Assembly (NCBI GenBank): GCA_965240325.2
Contig: OZ251228.1
Span: 1,178,001-1,242,000 of the forward strand
Source: Rebecca billardiae RCC1528
Lineage: Eukaryota; Haptophyta
Direction: 5' to 3'
DNA length: 64,000 nt
Positions 46,601 through 57,769 of this stretch are shown here, piece after piece. The notes under the pieces were generated by a model. That model was not told the DNA's origin. It did not search any database and was given only the letters and a program-made list of their open reading frames with translations. Position 1 is the stretch's first letter. Each line of letters starts with the position of its first letter. Made by a program: the position numbers and the translations under genes.

Positions 46601-49600
46601 CGAGCGCGGTGCCTTCGGAGCGAAGCCGCTCTGCCAGAGCGGCCTCGGCGTCGGCGGCGCGATCGAGCTGCGCGCGGCGCGGACGGTCGGCGGCGCCGGC
46701 GGTGGTGGGCGCGCGGGCGCGAGGGCGCGAGGGAGCGGGGGCGCGGCTCAGCCACGCGCACGGCGCGCGCAGTCACACGCTGGGCGGCGCGCGCTCAAAC
46801 CCGCGCCGCCCGCGTGGACCGGCGCGCACAGCCGCGGCGCGGCGTGCACACACAGCCCCGCGGCGCGCGGCGCGCGGCGCGCGGCGCGCGGCGCGCGCGC
46901 GCGGGCGCGGCGCGGCTCGGCGCGGGCGCGGCGCGGCTCGGCGCGGGCGCGCGGCGCGCGTGCGCGCGCGGCTGCGCGCGGCCGCGCACCTCAGCCAGCT
47001 CGTCCGCGAGCTCCGAGGACTCGGCCGCCTCCGCGTCGGCGAGCGCGGCGCGGCGCGCGCGCGCGGCGGCGGCAAAGGCGTCGGCGGGCTCGGTCGCGCC
47101 GCCCTCCGCGCCGATCGCGCCGATCGCGGGGTGCGGCGCCGCGCGCCGCCCGTCCGCGGCGCGCTGCGCGCTCATCGCCTCGTCTCGCGCCGCGCGCGCC
47201 TCGGCGCGCGCGCGCTCGAGCGCGCCGCTCGCCTCGGCGGCGGCGTCGCGCTCGGCGCGCGCGGCGCGCGCGGCGGCGGCAAGGCTTGCTGCCGCCGCCT
47301 CGCGCGCCGCGTCATCCGCCGCCGCGTCGTCGAAGAGCAGCACGGCGGTCGCGGCGCGCTGCGCGTCGAGCCGCGCGCGCACGCGCGCCGCGCGCGCGGT
47401 CTGCTCGGTGGCGGCGGCGGCGGCCGCGTCGCGCCGCGCGGCGGCCGCGGCGGCACGCTCGTCTGCGGCGGCGGCGGCGGCGGCGAGGGCGCGCGCGCGC
47501 GCGGCGCGCGCGGCGCCGCGCGCGCGCCGCGCCTCCGCGCGCTCGCGCGCCGCGCCCTCCGCCTCGTCCAGCGCCGCGCCGATCGCCGCCTCCTTGGCCG
47601 CGCGCGCCGCCGCCTGCGCGTCGAGCGCGCCCGCCTCGCGAGATCGGATCTCGATCTCGTCAGCCGAGAGCGCGCGCTCGGCGGCGAGCGCGTGCGCGAG
47701 CTCGGCGGCGGCGTCGGCCTCGGAGCGCAGCCGCGCCTCCTCCGCGCCGAGTGACGCGGCCTCCGCCTCCGCCGCGGCCGAGCGCTCGGCGAGCAGCGCG
47801 TCCAGCCGAAGCCGCTGCTGCCGCACCGCGCGCAAACGCGGCGGCTCGAGCTCCGAAGGCGGCAGCGCGGCCCACGTGCTCAGCGCGGCCGGCGCGGCGG
47901 GCGCGGCGGAGGCGGCCGCGGCGGCGGCGGCGGAGCGCGCGGCGGCGGCGGCGCCGCGCGGCGTCGGCGGGCTCGCCGCCAGCCCGTCCGCCGCGCCCGC
48001 CGCCATCAGCGCGCGCACGAGCGGGTGCACGCGCAGGCTGCCGCCGCCCACCGCCTCCGCCGCGGCGAACGCGCGGCGCTGCTCGGCCGCCGCGTGCTGA
48101 TCTGCGCGGAGCGCGACCGCGAGGGCATCGGCCTCGCCCTCGGCGGCGCTGAGCGCGGCCGCGGCGGCCTCGACCTCCGGGCCCTCCGCGTTGCGCGCCG
48201 CCGCCGCCTCCGCGGGCTCCCCGGCCCACACGAGCGCGGCCGAGCGCTGCTGGCTGTCGGCGCGCGACACCGCCTCGGCGCACCGCGCCTGCAGGCCGGG
48301 CGCGCGCGCGCGCGCGCGCTCGGCGCGCGCGCGCGACGCGGCGACGAGCGTGGTGCGCGCGTGCTCGCGCCGCGCCTGCGCGCCCTCGCGCGCGCGCGCC
48401 GCGCCGTCGCGCTCGGCGTGCCGCTCGCCCAGCTGCGCCGCCGCGGCGAAGACCGCGCGCAGGAACGCCTCCTCGCTGACGAAGCTCGCCCACTGCGGCA
48501 ACGTCGGCAGCGCCGCCATGGCCGCCGCGCCGTCCCACTTCGGCTCCTTGGGCCGCGGCTGCTTGAGGTCTTCCTTGGTGGAGGAGAGGAACGCCTTGAG
48601 CGCGTGCGAGCGCTCGAGCGCGGGCAGCTCGAGCAGCGAGTCCAGGTAGTGCTGCAGCCGCTCCCTGTGCCGCGCGTGCTCAACCGACGCCGGCCCTTTT
48701 GAGCCGGTGCCTAGGATGGTTGCCGGGCCGCGCGGCAGCCGCGGCAGCGAGGACGAGCCAATCTCGTGGCCGAGGTAGTCGTGCAGCCGGCCAAAGTCCT
48801 TGTCGCGCCGCTGCACGCTCACGCCCCACTGCGCGAGCACCTGCCCCGCCTCCTCAGACCAGCCCTGCGCGGCGGCGCTCGCGCCGCGGCTGCGGGCGCG
48901 CGCGGCGCGCGCGGCGCGGTGGCGGTGGGGGCGTGAGCGCCGACGCGCGCGCGCGCAGCCGCCGCCTCCGCGCGGCCTCCGCGCGCGGCCTCCGCGCACG
49001 CGCGCGCGCGCGCACCGCACGAGGCGCAGCGAGACCGTGCAGATGTTCTTGTTCCCGCCGAGCACGCCGCCGCCCGCCTCGAGCGGCTCAGAGACCAGGG
49101 CGGTCCACACGCCCTGCGCGAGCACTTCGGCGGCGGAGCCGGCGGGCGCGCCGAGGCCGCCGGCGGGGCCGGTGAGGACGGGCGGCGGCGGCGGCGCGCC
49201 GACGGGCGGCGGCGGCGGCGCGGCGCTGGGCGGCTCGCCGAACAGCGCCGAGCCGCCAACGCCGCCGAGCCCGCCAACGCCGCCGCCGAGCCCGCCGCCG
49301 CCGCCAAAGCTGCCGTTTGCAGCCGTCGCCGGAAGCACGCCGCCGAGGGGCGCGGTCAGGTCGAGCTCCTCGTAGCCCGTCGAGGTGTCCGTCAGCCCCG
49401 CGCCACGAGCGCCACTGCCCGGCGCGGACGAGCCCACCGACGGCGAGTAGCCGGGCGTGCCGCCGCCGCCGACGCCGCCGTCGGCTGCGGCGCGCACGGG
49501 CGTGCCGGGCGCGCCGCCGCCGCCGCCCGCGGAGAGGTGAGAGAGCGAGGCCGCGCGCGTGAGCGCGGCGACCCACTTGGCGGTGAGCTCGTCCGAGTCC

Positions 49601-50217
49601 GTGGCCAGCTTGGTCGGGGGCTCGGCCCCCGACGGGTGACGAATCACGAACGGGTAGCTGCGCGCGGGCGCGGGCAGCGGAGCGCCCGGCTCCGCGGCGG
49701 CCGTGCCGTCGACGCCCGCCGGCGAGGGCGGCGCGGCGGCGGCGGAGCCCGACGCGGCGTGTGCCGCCTTGCTGATCGGCTCGCGCGGTGGCTCGCGCGT
49801 GATCGTGCAGCCCGACAGGAAGATCGTGCCGCGCGGCTTCGCGTCCGCGCCGATCGCCGCCGCGCCCGCGTGCGTGTCTTCGATGTAGTAGTACAGAACG
49901 GAGCGCTCGAGGCGGAAGAAGCGCTGGCGGAAGGTCTTGACGACGTCGCGCTCCTTCCACAGGAATCCCGAGATACTCCCCGCCGCCTCGTCCGCCTCGC
50001 AGCTCAGCACGGGCGGCGGCTCCGGCTGCGCGCGCCATGGATCGTGGGCGGGCGGTGGGGGATCAGCTCAGACCGACGGCGCGAGCGCGCCCGCGCGCGC
50101 AGGGCGCGCGCGGCAGGGCGCCGCGCGCGCGGTGGAGGTCTCGCGTGCGAGTGCACGGCGCCGTGTGCGCGCGCGCACAGCACTGGAGCTGACGGCTTTC
50201 TTCAGCCGCGCGAGCAT
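43666..50217 (-). CDS. PH-PX domain protein with a very long Ala-rich coiled coil
   Basis: Nine minus-strand exons (50179-50217, 49021-50025, 46990-48864, 46492-46667, 45816-46270, 45075-45610, 44821-44882, 44196-44550, 43666-43908) keep frame and total 1,581 aa. The 13-aa first exon (MLARLKKAVSSSA) is the least certain. Residues ~30-165 are a PH domain (GFLWKERDVVKTFRQRFFRL, then WVAAL) with an internal insert. After a Gly/Pro-rich linker, ~335-455 is a PX domain (RRDKDFGRLHDYLG, then LPRLPRG, then RERLQHYLDSLLELP). From ~480 to the end are long Ala/Glu/Arg heptads of coiled coil. PH and PX domains bind phosphoinositides, so the protein probably tethers or shapes endosomal membranes, much as BAR-type sorting nexins do (inference). 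The intron after 45075 would need a GC-AG pair, or an alternative GT upstream. Confidence 0.75.
44551..44820. repeat. Intronic (CA)(CG) repeat tract
   Basis: Part of an intron of the PH-PX gene; 44700-44815 is a run of ACGCAC/CACACG units. A similar tract fills 44883-44945 in the neighbouring intron, and a third lies at 44167-44195. The minus-strand transcript would therefore carry GUGUGCG runs flanking a 62-nt exon. Confidence 0.85.
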
Positions 50218-52869
50218 GTCGGGCGGCGGACGGGGCGCGAGCGCGGCGCCGAGCTCCGGTGCCTTCGGCGCAGCCACCCTTGTTGTGCGTGCTGCCGTGC
50301 TGCCCGCTTTGTCCCCGGACCACGGGACCAAAGGAGGAAATGACCCGGACTGTACGATGGCGGCCACGCGTGGCGCGCTCGTTCGTTCACATCGCGGCCG
50401 CTGCGGGTGCGCGCGCGCTACGGGTGCGGGTCAGGACACCCACTGGCCTCATTCGCGCGCGTTCCCTCCCCCCCTCGCTGCGCCCGCCGTGCGCTGAGGC
50501 TGGCTGCTTTCCATGCGACATGTGAAGAAGGCGTGATCCCCAGATTATGACAGACTGTGCGCAATTGCGTGTCAGAGGCCTCCTAAGGAAGAGTCACCGC
50601 TTCTGGCCGATGCGCCTGGGTATTGGCAACTCGGCGAGTGCCCGTGCGCGGCGATGCCAGTGCATGGTCGGCGGCGATGAACGCATTTGTGGCTAGGCTT
50701 GCAACTTGAGCGATCAGACACTTCTGGGCACCAAGTTGACCAAGCGCCGTACGACGTGTTGCATGCACGGGCAGACGCATGGCAGAGAGCGCGCCAAACC
50801 AGCGAGCCGAACGCCAACAGGTCCATATACACCACTCATAAAGTTTGGTTGCAGTCTGATGTAACATCCAGGTGCAGCACCCTCCCCGTGTGGTGTCACT
50901 AGAGCGCGCTCTCGAGCGCGTGCCTCCGAGCGCGGGGCGGCCGCTTGCTGCAATGGCCGCCTCGATGAGGTGCGGCAACGCGCCCCTCACCTGCCTGCGC
51001 CGGTCTGTTTTGTGGCGGTGTCTTTGTGCAGTGTTGGATGGCGTCAATCACGCCTTAACCAAGTGTGCACGTTAAAACATAGTAAACTGCACAGGAAGTG
51101 TTTTCCAACTGCGCGTTTCGGCACGCAGGCAGTGCAGCCCCGCCTCACAGATCATTCTAGTGAGTAGTGGCCGAGTCCGGAGCGCTTCATAACAGTGTCG
51201 TTACGGCTGCAAGGTTGTGCTCGTGAGTACTTATGACAAGTGAGAGAGTCAGCATGGCGGCCTAGCGGGTGTGAAAAAGTGACGTATGTGCAGCCTGCAC
51301 GGGCCGGTTACCGCCATAGCGCGCTGTGCTTATAATAGTGACCACAGCCGCATCCGAGGCAGCGCGCGTGCGTGTCTCGGTGTAGATCTGCGTGAACGAC
51401 AGATCCCGGAGTCGGACTGCCGGTGTCTTACAGTAGTACTAGTAGTAGGTGAGCCTCCGTCGACGCGCGTTCTCGCACTCAAGTGCACAGCGCGCAGCAG
51501 ATGGCAACAGCACCGCAACTGAAGGTCAAGGACAGGGACACGCGCAACATCAACGCCGGTTCACCTGCTTGCACGATGCTGGGGTGCGCCCTGGCGACTC
51601 CGACAGCTCACTTCTAGTACTACTGGGCAGTGGGGCGTGGGCTTCAGCCGCCCAGCTCCGGTCCACCCCTATGTCCGGTCACCGTAGCGTTGCGGCATCG
51701 AAATTAAGACGCAAATCGACGGTCGATTGGCCGCCTCGTCTCGAGTCTCGGATAGTCGGGATCATCAGCCACACCTCCATTTACAGCCCATGAAATTAAT
51801 AGGTTCAGGGCAGACTCTCTATTTTCTAGTAGTATTGAAATAAATACCCCGGGTCCATTAATCTCGCCTGCCTGAGCTGTGTGCGTCTCTTATTCTTAGT
51901 AAACTGTAGGCGGGAAGAACTTGAAGATGCGCACTCTTGTAACTACTCTTAGCCTTAGGCTTAGGGGAGCGGTGATGCCGGGACCGACTGCCGGAGTGCC
52001 GGAGACCACTGCTCACTGCTGCCAGTGCTGTCACTGATTCTGAGCCTAACGGTAGTCTCTGCCTGTACGACGCAGGACACAGCAATGATTAAGCAGCCTG
52101 TTTATTTTGACCGCGTCGCGGGCGTCGGCGGTCCGACCGATGCCCGCGATGGCGATCAGTCATGTCAGACTCATATTGACTCATCACTTCATCAGCCAAC
52201 GCCCAACTGGCAACCGCGTGGACTCGGATCCGAGTAGTCCGCAGCACTTTTTCCCTACCTTCGGCTGACTGGGGCTCGATGCAGTCGACGCGACGACGCG
52301 GCGTTGCGCACAGCACAGGCAGCTGGTTGGCTCGGCTACACTCTCGAGGTGGCTGCATGGTGCGGCACGGCTCCGAGCCCGGGCTCGCGCGGCTCGCGGG
52401 GCCGCCGCCGAGTCCCCGTCGCCGTCGGCCGGGCAGAGTCCCGCAGAGCGCGCTTCTGCGATGAAAGTGTCAGGCGATTGTGCACATACGTTATAAAACG
52501 GAGTACCGTACTAGTCACCTGCAGTGCACGGGCTCAGGGCGGTCTGGGTGTGCTCCTGGCGCGCAGAAGGCGGACGGACGGCGTCCCGCTCTGCCACGAC
52601 CGTTTGCGCGGCATCGGGGTCCCGATCCCGGAACACAACTGCATAGTAATGTTTACGACGATACTCACAAGGTGTCGAACTCGAAAGATCTGGAACCGAT
52701 GGGAAGGATCCGGAGGAACTCTCATCGCGTTTTCAGCACTTTTCATCAAAGGCGAATGTTCCGAAACGAGTTTATTGATGCGCCGATATTCAAATTTGCC
52801 ATAAACCGACGACTCGGCTTCCACTTCTGACCAAGGGCCTGGTCATTGATCACTGATTGGTACATCACC
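50218..52869. other. Long intergenic region without a supported gene
   Basis: About 2.6 kb. All open frames are short, of mixed composition and unsupported. Poly-TAG-like runs occur near 51433. Confidence 0.55.
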
Positions 52870-52876
52870 CCGTCAC

Positions 52877-54010
52877 CAAGGGCGGTAAGGGAGCGCTGTC
52901 AACTCCCAGTGGCGCCGAGTGGCGGAGGTTGGTTGCCCCTCAACTCGTGCGGCCTCGCGGCGCAGCGGCTAAGTCTCCTGGGGCGCCGCCCAGGAGGGCG
53001 CGTGGGGTGCGCACGCCGCGGGCTCCTGCGGCCGCGGCAGCGGCCGCGGACACGGCGCGCGTGGTTGGTCGCATGCTAGACAGTATGTAGTACCCTCCCA
53101 CGCCGCGCGCCGTGCTCGCCGGTGCCCTCGCCGTGCCTCAGGCCAGCCGCGCACGCGCGCCGCACCAATGGCCAGCCGTGGCCACGCGCCAGCCGCCGGC
53201 GCGCGCGCGGTGCGCGGTGCGGTCGGCGCGGGTCGGGCGCGCGCCCGGGGCGAGGCTTGTGTATGATGGGCGCGCGTCATGCCGCCTCGCGCCGCCGCAC
53301 ACGAGCTTGATCACGTTCCACGCGGCTGCTGAAGGGTGCTCGTCGAGCATTCCTCGGCCATCAGAAATGAGCTTGGACAAGCGGCTGTGAGCGCACTGAG
53401 TGCGAGGAACGCGAGCACTTGGGGGCTCGCGTGCCATAGTATGATGCTAGTCGTGCTCATATCAGTGGTCTGCGCTTGTCTATCACGCGTCGCTGCCTTC
53501 CCATGATCGTCTCAACATGAGCATTTTCAAACATGGCAATGCACACTCGACAGCATGAGAACGCGTGCGCGCCGACCCATGCGGGCTCCAGCGCGGCGGC
53601 GCGAGGCGGCATGACGCGCGCCCAACATACACAAGCCTCGCCCCGGGCGCGCGCCCGACCCGCGCCGACCGCACCGCGCACCGCGCGCGCGCCGGCGGCT
53701 GGCGCGTGGCCACGGCTGGCCATTGGTGCGGCGCGCGTGCGCGGCTGGCCTGAGGCACGGCGAGGGCACCGGCGAGCACGGCGCGCGGCGTGGGAGGGTA
53801 CTACATACTGTCTAGCATGCGACCAACCACGCGCGCCGTGTCCGCGGCCGCTGCCGCGGCCGCAGGAGCACGCGGCGTGCGCACCCCACGCGCCCTCCTG
53901 GGCGGCGCCCCAGGAGACTTAGCCGCTGCGCCGCGAGGCCGCACGAGTTGAGGGGCAACCAACCTCCGCCACTCGGCGCCACTGGGAGTTGACAGCCCTT
54001 ACCGCCCTTG
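52877..54010. mobile_element. Foldback (long-TIR) transposable element with target duplication
   Basis: The ends are exact reverse complements (CAAGGGCGGTAAGGG at 52877-52891 and CCCTTACCGCCCTTG at 53996-54010), and the inverted repeat continues inward for about 420 bp on each side (to about 53300 and from about 53600) with few differences. The 7-bp direct repeat CCGTCAC lies just outside each end (52870-52876 and 54011-54017). The 300-bp centre is unique and has no transposase frame, so the element is non-autonomous. The high arm identity suggests recent activity or gene conversion between arms. The TSD length does not settle the superfamily. Confidence 0.88.
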
Positions 54011-54017
54011 CCGTCAC

Positions 54018-54545
54018 GTTGTTAGGGCTTGTTGGACTGGTAAATTACGACAACTTCTCCAACAGACGAAAACATTTTCATCCCAAAGAGGACTACGATT
54101 TCACAAGACTCTGAGCCTGAGAGAGAATACCTCCCTATCACAATGTGGTTAAATGTGGCTTATCGGTATGATCATCTCTCTAAATTATGACTCTTGGACT
54201 CGCGTCGAGGTTCGCCCAAAAGTCTGCGAGCACAACCAGGGGTTGAGAATGCAAACCGCTGATATTAGGCCACTTGACGATTTGAGAATCTCCTGCGTGC
54301 TTCATTTAATCATCCATACAAAGCGACACATAGCGTGCAAGTTTGGAGCTTGAGCGGGGGTTTACTGGCGCACCCACTTCTCAACTCATCACGCACAAAT
54401 TCGATGCCCACGATTGATTGAGCAGCTCATCACACGTTCACGCGGGGGCGCTCGCGCCCCGCCCGGCCCTGCACATCAGGTTGATCGACTTCCGGGCTTC
54501 GCCAGCAGAACCGCCTGTGAGGCCACCAGCCGAGAGCTAACCCCG
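54018..54545. other. AT-richer upstream region of the homeodomain gene
   Basis: 54020-54340 is markedly less GC-rich than the genes. No conserved frame is seen; the stretch just before 54546 probably holds the promoter and 5' UTR of the homeodomain gene. Confidence 0.4.
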
Positions 54546-55490
54546 ATGAGGACCAAGCGAGCGCGAGAGGAGAGTGCGGAGGAGGCGGCGCCGGAGGCGA
54601 CCAAGCCGTTCCCAGTTCCGGTGCCACCTCCGGGCATCGTCTACGACGGCGTCACCGAGGAGCTCATGCGTGCCCGATCGCGCCGATGCGCGCCGGCCGC
54701 GTCGCGGCTCCAGCTGACCGAGGAGTACCAGCGCAACCCGTATCCGTCGGTGGAGCGGTGCGAGGAGCTGGCGCGCGAGCTCGAGATGACGCTCAAGCAG
54801 GTGCAGAACTGGTTCCAGAACCACCGACAGGTCGCCAAGCGCAAGGCGAATCGCGAGCGCCGGCGCGCTGAGCAGCTCGCGCAGGCCGAGCTGCAGACGC
54901 AGAGCGCCGAGATGATGCCCGTGCACGTGATGCCGGCGACGAACATGCCCCGCGTGCAGGTTGCGCCCATGGCGTACACGGGCGCAGATATGGGCACGCC
55001 CAAGTACCCCGGCGTGGCGTGCAGCTCGGCCCAGCCCGGCTTCTACGCCATGCCTGTCCAGCAGCAGCCGCCAACGATGGTCGACACGGGCGCTGCGAGC
55101 GCGCCGCCCACCGGCTGCTGCTGCTGCGCGCCGGGATATTACCCGACGGCGCCCGGCGCTCAGCCGATGGGGGCGATGTACGCCTACCCCGGCGCGGCGC
55201 CACAATACGGTGGCCGCGTCGCTGCGCCCGCCCCGCAGGCGTACCAGCCGGCGTGGCAGTGTACGACGACCATCCCCGCCGAGCAAACGCCGTACTACTA
55301 CCCGTTGCCACCGCAGCCGCAGCCGCAGCCCATGAGGCAGTACGCGCAGCCGCCGAGTGGGGGGCAGCCGATGTACTACCCGCTGCCCGCCCCGCCGACA
55401 TACCCCTCGGCCGTCGCGCCCCCGGCCTACATGCCGTTGCCGCCGCCCGCGACCGTGGCCACGCTCGGGCCCCCGCCTGGGCCACGCTGA
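54546..55490 (+). CDS. Homeodomain transcription factor
   Basis: Single exon, 314 aa, from ATG 54546 (MRTKRAREESAEE). The 60-residue homeodomain spans ~42-101. Helix 1 has Leu and Tyr at the positions of L16 and F20 with the EYQRNPYPS loop, and the recognition helix reads LKQVQNWFQNHRQVAKRK. Trp89, Phe90, Asn92 and Arg94 correspond to invariant W48, F49, N51 and R53. Position 52 is His where Arg is common. Loop length is the standard 60-aa kind, not the three-residue-extended TALE kind. Basic runs flank it (KRAR, KRKANRERRR). The rest (~115-314) is Pro/Tyr/Gln/Met-rich and disordered, with a CCCC run near 193, typical of an activation or interaction region. Targets unknown. Confidence 0.92.
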   Translation: MRTKRAREESAEEAAPEATKPFPVPVPPPGIVYDGVTEELMRARSRRCAPAASRLQLTEEYQRNPYPSVERCEELARELEMTLKQVQNWFQNHRQVAKRKANRERRRAEQLAQAELQTQSAEMMPVHVMPATNMPRVQVAPMAYTGADMGTPKYPGVACSSAQPGFYAMPVQQQPPTMVDTGAASAPPTGCCCCAPGYYPTAPGAQPMGAMYAYPGAAPQYGGRVAAPAPQAYQPAWQCTTTIPAEQTPYYYPLPPQPQPQPMRQYAQPPSGGQPMYYPLPAPPTYPSAVAPPAYMPLPPPATVATLGPPPGPR

Positions 55491-57279
55491 TCTGCGACGC
55501 GCCGGAGTTGATCCGCGCGGGGCGCAGTCGCCGCGCTGGCTGCTCTGTGCGGCGAATGGGCGACGCGACTGAACATACGTGAAGTGTGCACGTGCGGACC
55601 GGTGCGGCCGAGCAGCCTCGTCCGCCGCCGTCTCGCAGGCAATGCGGTCAGTGAACCCCCTCCCTCCCCCCCGTGACAGGCGCCGGATGCGGCGTCTGCC
55701 GCGGCGCGACGTCGCCGCAGCTGCCACGAGACAGCCAACCAATTAAGAGCGTGCGGCGCGACTACCGGCTACCCGCCGAGTGTCGCGTCGCTCCGCGCTG
55801 GCCGTGAGTTCCGACGGGAATCTTACGGACCAACCGACTGTCGCCGCACCAAGTCACAACTTGGGACCGTACTCAAGCAGTCAGGCTTGTCAGCATCTCA
55901 GTGCCGGTAATGTCAGTCACAGGGCTGACGAGTGACGGCACCTGTCTCGGTCTCGGACTTTCCTGTCTGTTGGACGGGGCGCCTCGTCTGTTGCACCCCG
56001 CACCACACGGATGCACAGGACAAGGCAGCGCATCAACGATGATGATAACGCGGCGGAGAGTTTCCGCCAATCGCAAGCCATCGGGTATCACCACATTCGC
56101 TTGATGAACCTGATTAATACGACCCCCATGAGTAGTACTTGCTGTAAGATGCTCACTCCTCCTACAAATGAGTATGTATGTTTGGCCGACGGCGAAAAAG
56201 CTCTTACTTTATGATTACCACCATACGCGGTCACTCGATGACGAACGAAGATTCGATGCGCATTGAAGTGCTTGATCGAATTTCGTCGCATCCTCAGAGC
56301 GACATCATCGCGCGAGGGCGGTGGAGGACGCCACCGCAACTCATCCCGTATCCGTCGCCAAGCGGTGGTCTTTTGCTTCCAGACCGGATTGAGGTTCCGC
56401 TGTTGGGCATGGTTCGGCACCATCCTCGCCGAGGCCGTGCACGAGTCGGTTATACTCGTGGGGCGGCGGTTACCGTAGTCTCCGCGGCGCAGTCGTCAAG
56501 ACAGCGTGGGCCATCGCGGCAAGCGCGGATCTGAAGTGGCACGCACGGCCATGTGGTGCTTACAAACGAGTCGCGCATGCGCCTGATTGGAGAGTATGGT
56601 CGCGGCCGCCGAGCCCGCGCCGCCGCGCTGGGGGCCGGCAAGGCGGCCCGCCGCGCCGGGGCCGTCCGCACGGGCACTCCCACCGACTGGACGCGCTGTC
56701 AGCAGCCCGCGACTGTCAGGCCCTATAGACCTACGTGAGGTCCCGGGCCGTGCGCGTCCCAAATGCACGAGCAGAGAGAGGCGAGTTGTACAGAGTGGAT
56801 CCAGCTCTGGCTGCCACCCTCGCAAATGCTCAGTGCGCCTGCAGATGCACCAGTGCTCCCCGGCGCAGCTGTCAGCTGACGGAACTCGCCGTCAGGCGTC
56901 ACTCGGTCAGGGCCCGAAGACGCAACAGCCAGGGGCGAAGTGGTGAAAGTGCCCGCCGCCGCAGTCTGCAACACATATCCGGGCGCAATACCATCAGTCA
57001 CTGAATGTGTGCCCGCAGCACGGACGGGCTCTGCCACGCTGCGCGCTACTACCTGCGGCCCCAGCAGCACCGTACTGTAAGTGTAGTGACGCCCGTCGAA
57101 GTGCACTCAGTCACCGCGCCATTCATTATTTAGGCACCTGCTGCGGAATGTACGGTCGTGGCGGTGCACGGTGCCGCCTCCAACCGGTGTCGGACAGCCA
57201 CTCGTCGTCACCACAGACCCGTGTGAACCGCGGGCTGACGGTAAGTGCCCATCATCATCGTCCGATCTGATATCTTAAG

Positions 57280-57323
<44 letters not shown>

Positions 57324-57769
57324 GCCTTCGTTGCGGATTTAGTGGATTTACATCCGCGGCTGACTTACAATACTGTTGAGCTGTGTGCGTCCGTCTTACC
57401 CTGAGTACACTGTAGTTGACTGGCAGCGACCCGTCACGCGTAGTCACGCGTCAGCGTGGCGCGACAACGCGCCACGCGAGTGCGCGGTATTATTATTGCT
57501 GCTGCTGTGCCTGCTGTTTGCTGCAATACGCACCGGGCAGCTCAACAGTCTACACTGAATCACTGATGATGACGACCGACTTACAATGAACTACGACACT
57601 ATAGCAGCTTTCAGATCGATATATATAGTGATGATGATATCGCGATGTGGCAGTACATGACCGTACCGTCTACTCTGTACTGACTGCTATATATATATAT
57701 TGTTATATAGTATAGTCGACTACCATCCCCCGGCGGGATGGACGACTTGTCGTCGCCGAGTCATCTCAA
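55491..57769. other. Long intergenic region without a supported gene
   Basis: About 2.3 kb with no conserved frame. A (TA)n tract of about 37 bp lies at 57284-57320, and a shorter one near 57690. Confidence 0.55.

Noticed and set aside
53112-53922. Mirror-image small open frames in the foldback element
   Set aside because: Same reason: both arms carry the same sequence in opposite orientation.
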